Below are positions 26,536-34,840 of a DNA stretch of 64,000 nucleotides, in pieces (positions within the stretch are counted from its first letter, which is position 1; every line of letters starts with the position of its first letter). The stretch is taken from contig NZ_CP038799.1 of NCBI RefSeq assembly GCF_012223425.1, positions 1,364,001 to 1,428,000 on the forward strand, given 5' to 3'. This DNA is from Mycolicibacterium frederiksbergense (GTDB lineage: Bacteria > Actinomycetota > Actinomycetes > Mycobacteriales > Mycobacteriaceae). The notes beneath the pieces are model-generated. The model was not told the DNA's origin. It did not search any database and saw only the letters and a program-made list of their open reading frames with translations. The translations under genes and the position numbers were made by a program.

Positions 26536-27384
26536 CTAGGGACGACCATCCCAGCCGCGGGCGAGCAACACTGCGCTGGCGTGCGCGACGATCTGCGCGC
26601 CGCGGTCTTCCTTGACGACGCGGATGAGGTTCCACTGCATCCGTTGCAGTTCCCGACCGACCCACACATCACGGGCATACACCGTGCGATCGGTCAGATG
26701 CTGTTCCCCGTCGTACTCGACACCGACCTTGTATTTCTCCCACACCATGTCGAGACGCTTGATGTAGCGGCCGTCGGCGGTGTACACGACGAACTGCGTA
26801 GTCGGCCTGGGCAATCCGGCGTCAACGAACAGCGTGCGCAGCCAGCTCTCCTGGGGAGACTCGGCGCCTCCATCGACGTGAGGCAGAACCTCTCGAAGGT
26901 TGACCAGACCGCGCGCACGCGGGTGCACCTTGGTCAACAGCATGACGTCTTCGACCGCAAACGGTGACGTGTTCATCAGCGCGTCCAGGTGAGCGATCGC
27001 GGGGACCCGCGGAAGCCGCCGGGCGATGTCGAACGCCGTGCGGGCCGTCGTCGTCACGGGGATACCACGCACCGTCGTCGACTCGCACGCCCGCAAGGTC
27101 TCCTCCCGGCCCTTGAGGCCCGGCTGAGGCCGACAGCGGCCGACGACGTCGATGGTCACGTCATCATCGATCCACTTCGCGCCGTGCAACGCGGCCGCCG
27201 CGGGCCCGGCGATCACGGCCTTCGGCACCACCAGACGGGCCGCGGCGATCCGTTCGAACAGCGTTGGCCGGTGATCTTTCAGAAGGTAGACACCGCGGAA
27301 GACGGGCCTGTAGCGGTGGCGCAGTTGGTCCGGGGTGAGTAGGCCGCCGGCCAACGCGTCAGCTCCGAGAATGGGAATGGCCAT
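26536..27384 (-). CDS. AbiEi-like/DUF559 (Vsr-type) nuclease-fold protein
   Basis: This 282-residue protein has an N-terminal winged-helix region of the AbiEi-antitoxin type: LLTPDQLRHRYRPVFRGVYL, then AARLVVPKAVIAGPAAAALHG. The C-terminal DUF559/PD-(D/E)XK half has RLDMVWEKYKVGVEYDGEQH with conserved acidic residues and His, then VWVGRELQRMQWNLIRV. Such proteins are widespread in actinobacteria, and nuclease activity is inferred from fold only. The ATG at 27384 is used; the longer upstream frame runs through the hairpin repeat. The gene is isolated and bracketed by two matching hairpins. Confidence 0.75.
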   Translation of the reverse strand: MAIPILGADALAGGLLTPDQLRHRYRPVFRGVYLLKDHRPTLFERIAAARLVVPKAVIAGPAAAALHGAKWIDDDVTIDVVGRCRPQPGLKGREETLRACESTTVRGIPVTTTARTAFDIARRLPRVPAIAHLDALMNTSPFAVEDVMLLTKVHPRARGLVNLREVLPHVDGGAESPQESWLRTLFVDAGLPRPTTQFVVYTADGRYIKRLDMVWEKYKVGVEYDGEQHLTDRTVYARDVWVGRELQRMQWNLIRVVKEDRGAQIVAHASAVLLARGWDGRP

Positions 27385-27428
27385 GTCTTGTTGGACGCAG
27401 CAGGGCCGAAATCGGCTCCACTCAAGTT

Positions 27429-27490
27429 GGCGAAACTCGCGTACCCGGGCCTCAAGACCCATCGCGAGCCCCGGGTACGCGAGTTTCGCC
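27429..27490. repeat. Hairpin repeat, right copy
   Basis: A perfect 21-bp inverted repeat (27429-27449 with 27470-27490) surrounds a 20-base loop. Both arms match those of the left copy at 26469-26534 across the whole 21 bases, whereas the loops are unrelated. It lies 45 bp upstream of the nuclease start and 15 bp beyond the TetR stop. Confidence 0.9.
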
Positions 27491-27505
27491 GCAGAAAAGG
27501 GGGGG

Positions 27506-28090
27506 TCAGCGGAAGAAGGCCAGCGCGGAATCCACCACGACGTCGAGGTCATCGCCCAGGGCGCCGGAGAGCCACTGCTGGGCCAGCTCGGCCATCGCCC
27601 CGGTGTACAGCGCCGCGCCGATGCGCGTCGCGACCGGATCCGAGCCCGGGTGCAGTCGTGAACCCTCCTCCAGCACCGCGGCGAGCAACGCGTCCTGCAG
27701 CGCCGCCCGGCGCGCGGTCAGCACCGGGTTCGCGCGGGCATCGGTGAACAGCACGCGCCCGCGTCGCGGGTCGGCGGAGCTGAAGCCGAGCACCGCCGCC
27801 ATCCCGGCCCGGGTGCGCGCGGTCGGTGACTCGCCGACCGCCGTGATCGCCGCGTCCACCTCGACCGCGAGCTCGGTGGACACCTTGTCGAACACGGCAC
27901 CCAGCAGCTCGTCGGTGTCGGCGAAGCTCTCGTAGAAGTAGCGGGTGTTCAAGCCGCAGGCCCGGCAGACCGATCGCACCGTCAGCGCAGCCTCACCGCC
28001 GTCGCCGAACAGCGCGTAGGCAGCGTCGATCAGGAGCCCGCGCCGCTCGGCGCGCCGGTCGATCAGAGCGACACCAGCCCACCGAGTCAT
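27506..28090 (-). CDS. TetR/AcrR family transcriptional regulator
   Basis: This 194-residue regulator has a typical TetR N-terminus: AAYALFGDGGEAALTVRSVC followed by CGLNTRYFYESFADTDELL (recognition helix and the following Tyr-Phe pattern). The C-terminal ligand domain is unclassified. It is divergent from an MpaB-type oxygenase gene, and the 91-bp gap holds repeated operator-like words, so it probably represses both itself and the oxygenase (inference). Confidence 0.85.
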   Translation of the reverse strand: MTRWAGVALIDRRAERRGLLIDAAYALFGDGGEAALTVRSVCRACGLNTRYFYESFADTDELLGAVFDKVSTELAVEVDAAITAVGESPTARTRAGMAAVLGFSSADPRRGRVLFTDARANPVLTARRAALQDALLAAVLEEGSRLHPGSDPVATRIGAALYTGAMAELAQQWLSGALGDDLDVVVDSALAFFR

Positions 28091-28104
28091 CCGCTCAGAC
28101 TAGT

Positions 28105-28168
28105 TCTGGTCACGGCCGTAGCCAAAGGCTATTCTGGCTACAGATGTGACCAGAAAGACGTGACCAGA
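28105..28168. promoter_or_regulatory. Operator cluster between TetR and MpaB genes
   Basis: The word TCTGGTCAC (28105-28113) reappears as its complement GTGACCAGA at 28146-28154 and again at 28160-28168, the latter two 14 bp apart. Between them lies TAGCC-AAA-GGCTA. Such a repeated 9-mer in both orientations is a good candidate for cooperative TetR binding. Confidence 0.55.
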
Positions 28169-28181
28169 TAAGGGGCTCGGC

Positions 28182-29171
28182 GTGGACATGCCGCACCAGG
28201 CGCTCGAGCAGATGCTGCAGCGCAAGTTCGACCAGGACATCCGCAAGCACTACTTCCGCGGCATGGAGTTCGCCGAACCGGCGGGCGATCCTGGCTGGTT
28301 CGGGCCGGGCAGCGCGGTCTGGCACGTGCACTCCCACACCGAGGCGCTGATCTTCGGGCTGCAGTGCGCGGCCTACATCGAGCGCCTCGACCCGTCCATC
28401 TACTGGATGGGCATGCACCATTCCCGGTTGGTGAAGCGCGATGACCAGGGCAACGCGATCCCGGTCATCGACCCCAAGGGCGCCGCGGTGCGGCTCGGGC
28501 ATTCCATCGCCTTCTTCATCGGCACCGCGTACGGCAACACCGAGACCGCCGAGCGGATGGCCAAGATCGTGCGCTCGATGCACCACACCATCAAGGGCAC
28601 CCGCCCCGACGGCGCGGTCTATGACGCCGACGATCCGGACTGGCTGCGCTGGAACTACGCCACCGTGGTGTGGGGCATCGCGACCGCGCACGAGATCTAT
28701 CACCCGAACCCGTTGCGCGGTAAGAAGCTCGACCGCTACTACGGCGAGTTCATCCGCGTCGGGCACGCCCTGGGCGGCACCGACCTGCCCACCACCAAGG
28801 CCGAGACCCTGGAGTGCCTGCACTCCTATCTGCCGCGCCTGGCGCTCACCCACGGGGCGGCGATGGCCACCGGCTCCAACCTGCCGATGCCGCAGGCCGC
28901 GGTGGACTGGGCCATCCGCGACACCATGCCCACGTGGGCCAAGCAGCTGATCGGGCATACCAACCCGAATCCCCTCGAACGGGCGGCCCGGCGTGCCACC
29001 GTCTGGTCGGTCATCAACGGTCTGCACACCGCGGCAGGCGCCACCCCGGAGTTCCGCCAGGCCCAGGCCCGGGTGGCGGACGGCACCACCTGCGAGCACA
29101 CCGAACCGGCATACGTGCTGGGTAGCGACCCCACACTGAGCCGCGACGCCATCGAGCACAGCTTCGCATAA
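28182..29171 (+). CDS. MpaB-family oxygenase (DUF2236)
   Basis: This 329-residue protein of the ER-bound oxygenase MpaB/DUF2236 family includes latex-clearing-type haem enzymes. Visible family signatures are GPGSAVWHVHSHTEALIFG near the N-terminus, MHHTIKGTRPDG and WNYATVVWGIATAHEIYHP. Family members are often oxygenases acting on lipid or terpenoid substrates; the substrate here is unknown. The start is a GTG at 28182, with AGGGG upstream. It is divergent from the TetR gene, which probably regulates it. Confidence 0.8.
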   Translation: MDMPHQALEQMLQRKFDQDIRKHYFRGMEFAEPAGDPGWFGPGSAVWHVHSHTEALIFGLQCAAYIERLDPSIYWMGMHHSRLVKRDDQGNAIPVIDPKGAAVRLGHSIAFFIGTAYGNTETAERMAKIVRSMHHTIKGTRPDGAVYDADDPDWLRWNYATVVWGIATAHEIYHPNPLRGKKLDRYYGEFIRVGHALGGTDLPTTKAETLECLHSYLPRLALTHGAAMATGSNLPMPQAAVDWAIRDTMPTWAKQLIGHTNPNPLERAARRATVWSVINGLHTAAGATPEFRQAQARVADGTTCEHTEPAYVLGSDPTLSRDAIEHSFA

Positions 29172-29226
29172 GTGTGATGCGAGACACATTCTTGGGTGGT
29201 ACCGCGGGTTTTGAGACACTGCAGGG

Positions 29227-30579
29227 ATGAGTTCTACGCCGAAGACCAAGCACCGTGAGCCCGCAAGGCTGGATCGGGTGCCGCTGCCGGTCGAGGCCGC
29301 CCGCATCGGCGCGACGGGCTGGCAGATCACCCGCACCGGTGCCCGAGTGGCCGGAAACCTGATCGGCAAGGGTTCACTGCAGCAGAAGATCGCCAAGCAG
29401 ATCCCGCAGACCTTCGCCGATCTGGGACCCACCTACGTCAAGTTCGGGCAGATCATCGCGTCCAGCCCGGGCGCCTTCGGGGAGCCGCTGAGCCGGGAGT
29501 TCCGCAGTCTGCTGGACCGGGTACCGCCGGCCAATCTGCAACAGGTGCACAAGCTCTTCAAAGAGGATCTGGGCGACACCCCGCAGAACCTGTTCAAATC
29601 GTTCGACGAAAAGCCGTTCGCCTCGGCCTCCATCGCGCAGGTGCACTATGCGACGCTGCATTCGGGCGAGGAGGTCGTGGTCAAGATCCAGCGACCGGGT
29701 ATCCGCCGCCGGGTCGCCGCAGACCTGCAGATCCTCAAGCGCGGGGCGCGTCTGGTCGAGTTCGCGAAGCTCGGGCAGCGGCTCTCTGCTCAGGACGTGG
29801 TGGCCGACTTCGCCGACAACCTGGCCGAGGAACTGGACTTCCGGCTGGAGGCCCAGTCCATGGACGCCTGGGTGGCGCACATGCACGCCTCTCCGCTGGG
29901 TGCCAATATCCGTGTGCCCCAGGTGTATTGGAACCTCACCAGCGAACGCGTCCTGACGATGGAGCGCATCCAGGGGGTGCGGGTCGACGATGTCGCGGCC
30001 ATCCGCAAGAAGGGCTTCGACGGCGAGCAGCTGGTGAAGGCCTTGCTGTTCAGCGTGTTCGAAGGCGGGCTGCGGCACGGCCTGTTCCACGGCGACCTGC
30101 ACGCCGGCAACCTGTATGTCGACGACGACGGCAAGATCGTGTTCTTCGACTTCGGCATCATGGGCCGCATCGATCCGCGGACCCGTTGGCTGCTGCGCGA
30201 ACTCGTGCACGCACTGCTGGTGAAGAAGGACCACGCGGCGGCCGGCAAGATCGTGGTGATGATGGGCGCGGTGGGAACCGTGAAACCAGAGGCCCAGGCC
30301 GCCAAGGACCTGGAGAAGTTCGCCACCCCGCTGACCATGTCGTCGCTGGGCGATATGAGCTATGCCGATATCGGCAAGCAGCTCTCCACGCTGGCCGACG
30401 CCTATGACGTCAAGTTGCCCCGTGAGCTGGTGCTGATCGGCAAGCAGTTCCTCTACGTGGAGCGGTACATGAAGCTGCTCGCGCCGCGCTGGCAGATGAT
30501 GAGCGACCCGCAGCTCACCGGATACTTCGCCAACTTCATGGTCGAGGTCAGCAGGGAGCACAAGGCGGGCCAGGAGTGA
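29227..30579 (+). CDS. ABC1/UbiB-family atypical kinase
   Basis: This 450-residue UbiB-fold protein has the characteristic KxGQ motif (YVKFGQIIASSP) before the ATP region, the ATP Lys in EEVVVKIQRPG, and the kinase loops HGDLHAGNLYV and FFDFGIMGR. Families of this type act on isoprenoid lipids or quinones, as ATPases or kinases of uncertain substrate. M. tuberculosis Rv0647c is the counterpart. Its stop overlaps the next start by four bases (GTGA), coupling it to lipG. Confidence 0.9.
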   Translation: MSSTPKTKHREPARLDRVPLPVEAARIGATGWQITRTGARVAGNLIGKGSLQQKIAKQIPQTFADLGPTYVKFGQIIASSPGAFGEPLSREFRSLLDRVPPANLQQVHKLFKEDLGDTPQNLFKSFDEKPFASASIAQVHYATLHSGEEVVVKIQRPGIRRRVAADLQILKRGARLVEFAKLGQRLSAQDVVADFADNLAEELDFRLEAQSMDAWVAHMHASPLGANIRVPQVYWNLTSERVLTMERIQGVRVDDVAAIRKKGFDGEQLVKALLFSVFEGGLRHGLFHGDLHAGNLYVDDDGKIVFFDFGIMGRIDPRTRWLLRELVHALLVKKDHAAAGKIVVMMGAVGTVKPEAQAAKDLEKFATPLTMSSLGDMSYADIGKQLSTLADAYDVKLPRELVLIGKQFLYVERYMKLLAPRWQMMSDPQLTGYFANFMVEVSREHKAGQE

Positions 30580-31472
30580 TTGCCCGCACCGGCACCGCCA
30601 AGTCCGGCGATCTGGACATCGTCTACGAGGATTTCGGCAACGAGGATGACCCGGCGGTCCTACTGATCATGGGTCTCGGCGCGCAGCTCGTGTTGTGGCG
30701 CAAGGATTTCTGCGAGAAGCTGGTCAACCAGGGCCTGCGCGTCATCCGCTTCGACAACCGCGATGTCGGGTTGTCCTCGAAGCTGCCCGGCGCGCACAGC
30801 GGCGCCCCGCTGATCCCCCGGATGGCGCGCTCACTCGTGGGCGTCAAGAGCCCGGCCGCCTACACCCTGGAAGACATGGCCGATGACACCGCCGCGCTGC
30901 TCGACCACCTCGGACTCGACCGGGCGCATGTGGTGGGCGGCTCGATGGGCGGGATGATCGCCCAGGTGTTCGCCGCCCGGCATGCCGCCAGGACGCGGTC
31001 TCTCGGGGTGATCTTCTCCTCCAACAACCGGGCGCTGCTGCCACCGCCGGGCCCCCGTCAGCTGCTGGCGCTGCTGCAGAAGCCCGCCGACACCAGCCGG
31101 GACGCGGTGATCGCGAACACGATCCGGATGACGCGCATCATCGGCAGCCCCGGCTTCCCGGTGCCCGAGGACAAGGCGCGCGCCGACGCCATCGAGAGCT
31201 ACGAGCGGTCCTACTGCCCGGCCGGGGTGGGCAGGCAGTTCGCGGCCATCCTGGGCAGCGGCAGCCTGCTGCCCTACAACCGTCAGACCAGTGCGCCGAC
31301 GGTGGTCATCCACGGCAAGGCCGACAAGCTGATGCGCCCGTCCGGTGGCCGCGCGATCGCCCGGGCCATTCCCGGGGCACGGCTGGTGCTCTTCGACGGC
31401 ATGGGACATGAACTGCCAGAACCGCTCTGGGATGACATCATCGGCGAGCTCAAGTCGAACTTCTCGGTCTGA
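30576..31472 (+). CDS. lipG: Alpha/beta-hydrolase LipG
   Basis: This 298-residue hydrolase has the nucleophile in VVGGSMGGMIAQVFAARHA, the oxyanion region ILLIMGLGAQ-type (here VLLIMGLGAQLVLW), the acid near TVVIHGKADKLMRP and the His in FDGMGHELPE. The position after the ABC1 kinase and near the mycolate methyltransferase matches M. tuberculosis lipG (Rv0646c), a lipolytic enzyme by family annotation. The GTG at 30576 overlaps the upstream stop. A lipid ester substrate is plausible. Confidence 0.87.
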   Translation: MIARTGTAKSGDLDIVYEDFGNEDDPAVLLIMGLGAQLVLWRKDFCEKLVNQGLRVIRFDNRDVGLSSKLPGAHSGAPLIPRMARSLVGVKSPAAYTLEDMADDTAALLDHLGLDRAHVVGGSMGGMIAQVFAARHAARTRSLGVIFSSNNRALLPPPGPRQLLALLQKPADTSRDAVIANTIRMTRIIGSPGFPVPEDKARADAIESYERSYCPAGVGRQFAAILGSGSLLPYNRQTSAPTVVIHGKADKLMRPSGGRAIARAIPGARLVLFDGMGHELPEPLWDDIIGELKSNFSV

Positions 31473-31479
31473 GGCGCCC

Positions 31480-31944
31480 TCACCCCGAGCCCCGGTTGGC
31501 GTCGGTGAGCGTCGTCAGCGCGAGCGCGCAGGTCTTGAGGGCGACCGTCGACACGTGCCCGCCGAAGAACGTGGCCACCACCGCGTCGACGACCGGCTGC
31601 GCCCGGTGGAGCACATCGCGTCCCGCGTCGGTCAGCTCCGCCCACGTCGACCTGCGGTCCTCCGGCACGGATTCTCGTCGCACCCAGCCGCACTTCTCCA
31701 TCCTGGTCACCAGCCGTGTGGTGCCGCTGCGCGAGATCATCAGCTCGGCAGCCAAGGTGCCCATCCGCAGCCGTCCGCCCGCGCGGTGCAACGCATCCAG
31801 GACCTCGCGTTCGACATAGACGATGCCCACGCCGGCGCGCAGGTGCTCGTTGAGCGCGGCGACCAGCAGCGAATCCGCGCGGTACAGCGCACGCCAGGCC
31901 GCCAGCTGATCGGTGGTCGCCGGGAAATTGCCGCTCTCGGTCAC
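31480..31944 (-). CDS. MarR-family transcriptional regulator
   Basis: This 154-residue winged-helix regulator has the MarR core EREVLDALHRAGGRLRMGTL, then AAELMISRSGTTRLVTRMEK with the recognition helix, and RRESVPEDRRSTWAELT (the wing DxR). The GTG at 31944 overlaps the SulP transporter stop (GTGA), making it the last gene of an ArsR-SulP-MarR operon. A longer frame upstream runs inside the transporter coding region and is rejected. Confidence 0.85.
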   Translation of the reverse strand: MTESGNFPATTDQLAAWRALYRADSLLVAALNEHLRAGVGIVYVEREVLDALHRAGGRLRMGTLAAELMISRSGTTRLVTRMEKCGWVRRESVPEDRRSTWAELTDAGRDVLHRAQPVVDAVVATFFGGHVSTVALKTCALALTTLTDANRGSG

Positions 31945-33599
31945 GGGGCGCCTCGCATACCGGCGGTGGCGTGCCGACGGGCATGCGCGACAGCCTCTTC
32001 CAGCGTCTCGATCAGGTGGTTCTCGTGGCGCAGCGAGGCGATGATGCCGATGTTGGCGAGCAGGTCCCGGTGCTCGGGTCGGACGCCCTTGATGATGACG
32101 GTGATTCCCCGCGATTCGAGTTCCTCGGCGATGCATGCCAGCGTGTGCGCTCCGGTGGCGTCGAGCATGCCGAGTTGGGACAGCGCGATGATCACCACCC
32201 TCGCCTCCGCGTGGGAAGCATCGAGAATCTCGGTCGAAATACGTTCCGCCGCACCGAAGAACATCGCTCCGTCCAGCCGTAGCAGGACGATGTGCTCATC
32301 GCCGGGCTGATGGGGGTACGGGAGGTCCTCGCGGCGGACACCGCTGCGCCGCGCCACGGCGGCCAGCGCGAAGACCGCCGTCACGACGATCCCGATCTCG
32401 ACGGCCTGCACAAGGTCGAAGCAGACGGTGACGACCGCGGTGATCGTGAACGAGGCGGCGGCAGCACGGCTGGACCGGATGATCCTGACGATGATCCGCC
32501 ACGAGATCATCCGGACCGCCGTCACCATCAGCACCGCGGCCAACGCCGCCAGCGGAATCGCACCGACCGGGCCGCTGACGAGGTACACCACTCCGAGCAA
32601 CAGGATCGAGTGCGTGATCGCCGCCATCCGGGTTCGCGCACCGGATCTGACGTTGACCGCGGTGCGCGCGATCGCGCCGGTTGCCGGCATGCCGCCGAAC
32701 AGCCCGGAGGCCACCGAGGCCAGGCCCTGCCCCACCAGTTCGCGGTTGGGGTCATAGCTGCCGGCCTCCGACATCGTGGCCGCGACCCGCGCCGACAGCA
32801 GTGATTCGATGGCCGCCAGCGCCGCAATGGCCAGTGCCGCCCCCAGCAGGCTGTGCACCGTGGCGATATCTGCCTGCGGCCATACCGGGGTCGGCAGCTG
32901 TGAGGGCAGCACCCCGATGCGGGCGGTCGTCATACCCGCCACCGATGCCAGGACGGTGACGGCCGCGACCGCCACCAACGACGCCGGGATCGCCGGATGC
33001 AATCGCGGCAGGGTCACCATGGCCACGACGACGACGGCCACCACCACGAGGGCGGGGCGGATCGTGGCGGCGTCGGCGTCGATCAGCACCTGCGCCGCGG
33101 CGACCAGGGGGCGCTGGCCTTCCGGTACGGATTGTCCGATTGCCGAGGGGATCTGCTGCAGGAAGATGATGACCGCGATACCGAGGGTGAAGCCCTCGAT
33201 GACGGGCCACGGGATGAAGGTCACCGATCGGCCCAGCCCACTGACGCCGGCAAGGACGACGATGACGCCCGCCAACGCCGTCACGACCGCGACACTGCCC
33301 ACCCCGTACTGGGCGACGATGGGGGCCAGTACGACCGCCATCGCGCCGGTCGGCCCGGACACCTGGACATGCGAGCCACCGAAGACGGCGGCCACCACTC
33401 CGGCCACCACGGCGGTCACCAGACCGGCCGCCGCACCCACCCCGGAGCTGATCCCGAACGCCAGCGCCAGCGGCAGCGCCACCACCCCGACGGTCACACC
33501 GGCGAGCACGTCGCGTCGCCAAGACCGTTGCAGCCCGGCGTAGTCGCGGCGATGCGGCAGCAGCGGCAGCACCCGGTCGCGGAGGGCGCGGGGTGTCAC
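31941..33599 (-). CDS. SulP-family inorganic anion transporter
   Basis: This 552-residue membrane protein has an N-terminal cytoplasmic start, about 10-12 transmembrane helices from residue 35 (LPLALAFGISSGVG as a SulP motif) and a C-terminal STAS domain (VIIALSQLGMLDATGAHTLA). Family members move sulfate, bicarbonate or other anions. The start codon (GTG 33599) overlaps the end of the ArsR gene, and its end overlaps the MarR gene. Both neighbours suggest tight regulation of uptake; the anion is not identified. Confidence 0.88.
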   Translation of the reverse strand: MTPRALRDRVLPLLPHRRDYAGLQRSWRRDVLAGVTVGVVALPLALAFGISSGVGAAAGLVTAVVAGVVAAVFGGSHVQVSGPTGAMAVVLAPIVAQYGVGSVAVVTALAGVIVVLAGVSGLGRSVTFIPWPVIEGFTLGIAVIIFLQQIPSAIGQSVPEGQRPLVAAAQVLIDADAATIRPALVVVAVVVVAMVTLPRLHPAIPASLVAVAAVTVLASVAGMTTARIGVLPSQLPTPVWPQADIATVHSLLGAALAIAALAAIESLLSARVAATMSEAGSYDPNRELVGQGLASVASGLFGGMPATGAIARTAVNVRSGARTRMAAITHSILLLGVVYLVSGPVGAIPLAALAAVLMVTAVRMISWRIIVRIIRSSRAAAASFTITAVVTVCFDLVQAVEIGIVVTAVFALAAVARRSGVRREDLPYPHQPGDEHIVLLRLDGAMFFGAAERISTEILDASHAEARVVIIALSQLGMLDATGAHTLACIAEELESRGITVIIKGVRPEHRDLLANIGIIASLRHENHLIETLEEAVAHARRHATAGMRGAP

Positions 33600-33970
33600 G
33601 GGGAGGTGCCGATGGGGGGCAGCAATCCGATGACATCGAGCTGGTCGCGTCGCGCGGAGAGCGTGTCCGTCAGAAAGATCCGGGCGATGACGAGCAGCTC
33701 GGCGATCTTGGGATGGGCGAGCTCGTAGAACACCGCGTTACCGACCCGCTGTCCGCGGACCACGTGGTGGCGCTTGAGGACGGCCAGGTGCTGGGAAAGC
33801 TGCGTCGGCTCGATATCGCTGTCGGACAGGATCGCACTCACCGGTGTCGGGGTGGGGCTGGTGGACAAGATCTCCAGCACCCGGATCCGCGCCGGGTGCG
33901 CGAGCGCCTTGAACAGATTGGCCTTGATCTCGTACAACGGCTGTTCGGGACCCCCGGACAAGCTGTCCAT
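33596..33970 (-). CDS. ArsR-family winged-helix regulator without the metal cysteines
   Basis: This 124-residue ArsR/SmtB-type repressor has ALAHPARIRVLEILSTSP, then IEPTQLSQHLAVLKRHHVV as the DNA-binding helix region. The CxC metal site common to arsenic and cadmium sensors (ELCVCDL type) is absent at the expected helix, which reads AILSDSDIEPTQ. It is thus probably a non-metal sensor. It heads the SulP operon. A palindrome sits 24 bp upstream of its ATG. Confidence 0.83.
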   Translation of the reverse strand: MDSLSGGPEQPLYEIKANLFKALAHPARIRVLEILSTSPTPTPVSAILSDSDIEPTQLSQHLAVLKRHHVVRGQRVGNAVFYELAHPKIAELLVIARIFLTDTLSARRDQLDVIGLLPPIGTSP

Positions 33971-33993
33971 CACCCGTCACCACTCTCACAACT

Positions 33994-34023
33994 TGATGGA
34001 TTGCAATAATTCGCAATCCATCA
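33994..34023. promoter_or_regulatory. Putative ArsR operator
   Basis: TGATGGATTGC (33994-34004) and its exact complement (34013-34023) flank an 8-base centre, giving an 11-bp perfect inverted repeat. It sits between the divergent ArsR operon and the DUF5313 gene, where a repressor would block either promoter. Confidence 0.7.
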
Positions 34024-34046
34024 TACCAAGAGCTAAGCTCGCCGAA

Positions 34047-34466
34047 ATGCGGACCGATCAGAGCTCCCCCACGACGCCACGGCCGTGGCAGTACATCACC
34101 TACTGCTACGGCAAACGCCTGCCCGATTCGATGCGCCAATGGGTGGCCAACGACCTGGCCGGCCCGGGAGCCACCATCCGTATGATGTGCCGGGTCGCCG
34201 TGCCGGCCATCGCGATCCTGGCTCCGATCTGGTTCATCCCCATGTCGCTGTACCTGCACGTGAGCATGACGTTGCCGATCTTCATCCCGTTCGTCTTCTT
34301 CTCCCACGCCCTGAACAAGGTGTGGCGCCGGCACATGCTGGCCAAGCACGGCCTCAATCCCTACCTCGTCGACGCGATCTCGCGGGAACGCAATGCGCAC
34401 GTGCACCAGGCCTACGCCGAACGCTATGGACCCCGATCGGGGCCCGCCGGCAGCCACGACATCTGA
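34047..34466 (+). CDS. DUF5313-type small membrane protein
   Basis: This 139-residue protein has two hydrophobic segments (AVPAIAILAPIWFIPMSLYL and LPIFIPFVFFSHALNKVW) and a C-terminal cytoplasmic tail rich in His and Arg. The N-terminal part, PRPWQYITYCYGKRLPDSM, matches the actinobacterial DUF5313 family known to me only by pattern. It starts at the ATG at 34047, divergent from the ArsR operon and close to the shared palindrome. The function is unknown. Confidence 0.7.
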   Translation: MRTDQSSPTTPRPWQYITYCYGKRLPDSMRQWVANDLAGPGATIRMMCRVAVPAIAILAPIWFIPMSLYLHVSMTLPIFIPFVFFSHALNKVWRRHMLAKHGLNPYLVDAISRERNAHVHQAYAERYGPRSGPAGSHDI

Positions 34467-34840
34467 CATCTCGCAGCCCTCGATCGCGAAGGGCGAGGCG
34501 CACGCTGCGCCCGCTGGGTTCGGGTTCACCGTGACCCGTCTCGCCGGCACCCCGCGCGGAGGCTGGACCTGTGGGCCGAGGCGCTACAGTCTCTTAAGAG
34601 CGAAGTCCGGGAACGGGCTTCCGGGGGCTGCATCGACGATGATCGGCTCACGATGACGACGTATTAGACGACAACTGAAGGTTCGACTCCACCGACGGTC
34701 AAGACGTGGCCCGAGCTGGGATTTATGACACGCTGCAGGCGTCCCGAGTGACCGGGCTCACTGCGGGTAAGGTCTCCACCGAGTGGACACCCGCACCCGG
34801 TGGACGCCGCAGTGCACCATCGAGAAGGGCAATCGCTTCC
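34467..34840. other. Gene-free stretch upstream of the mycolate methyltransferase
   Basis: No coding frame here is convincing. The only feature I noted is a 10-bp palindrome CTCTTAAGAG at 34591-34600, and no clear promoter pair was found. The methyltransferase promoter must lie in this 374-bp stretch, as there is no other transcript upstream that would read into it except the small DUF5313 gene. Confidence 0.5.

Noticed and set aside
26469..27490. The two hairpins as a CRISPR repeat pair
   Set aside because: Only two copies, 0.9 kb apart, each an internal palindrome with a gene between; no spacers and no cas genes.
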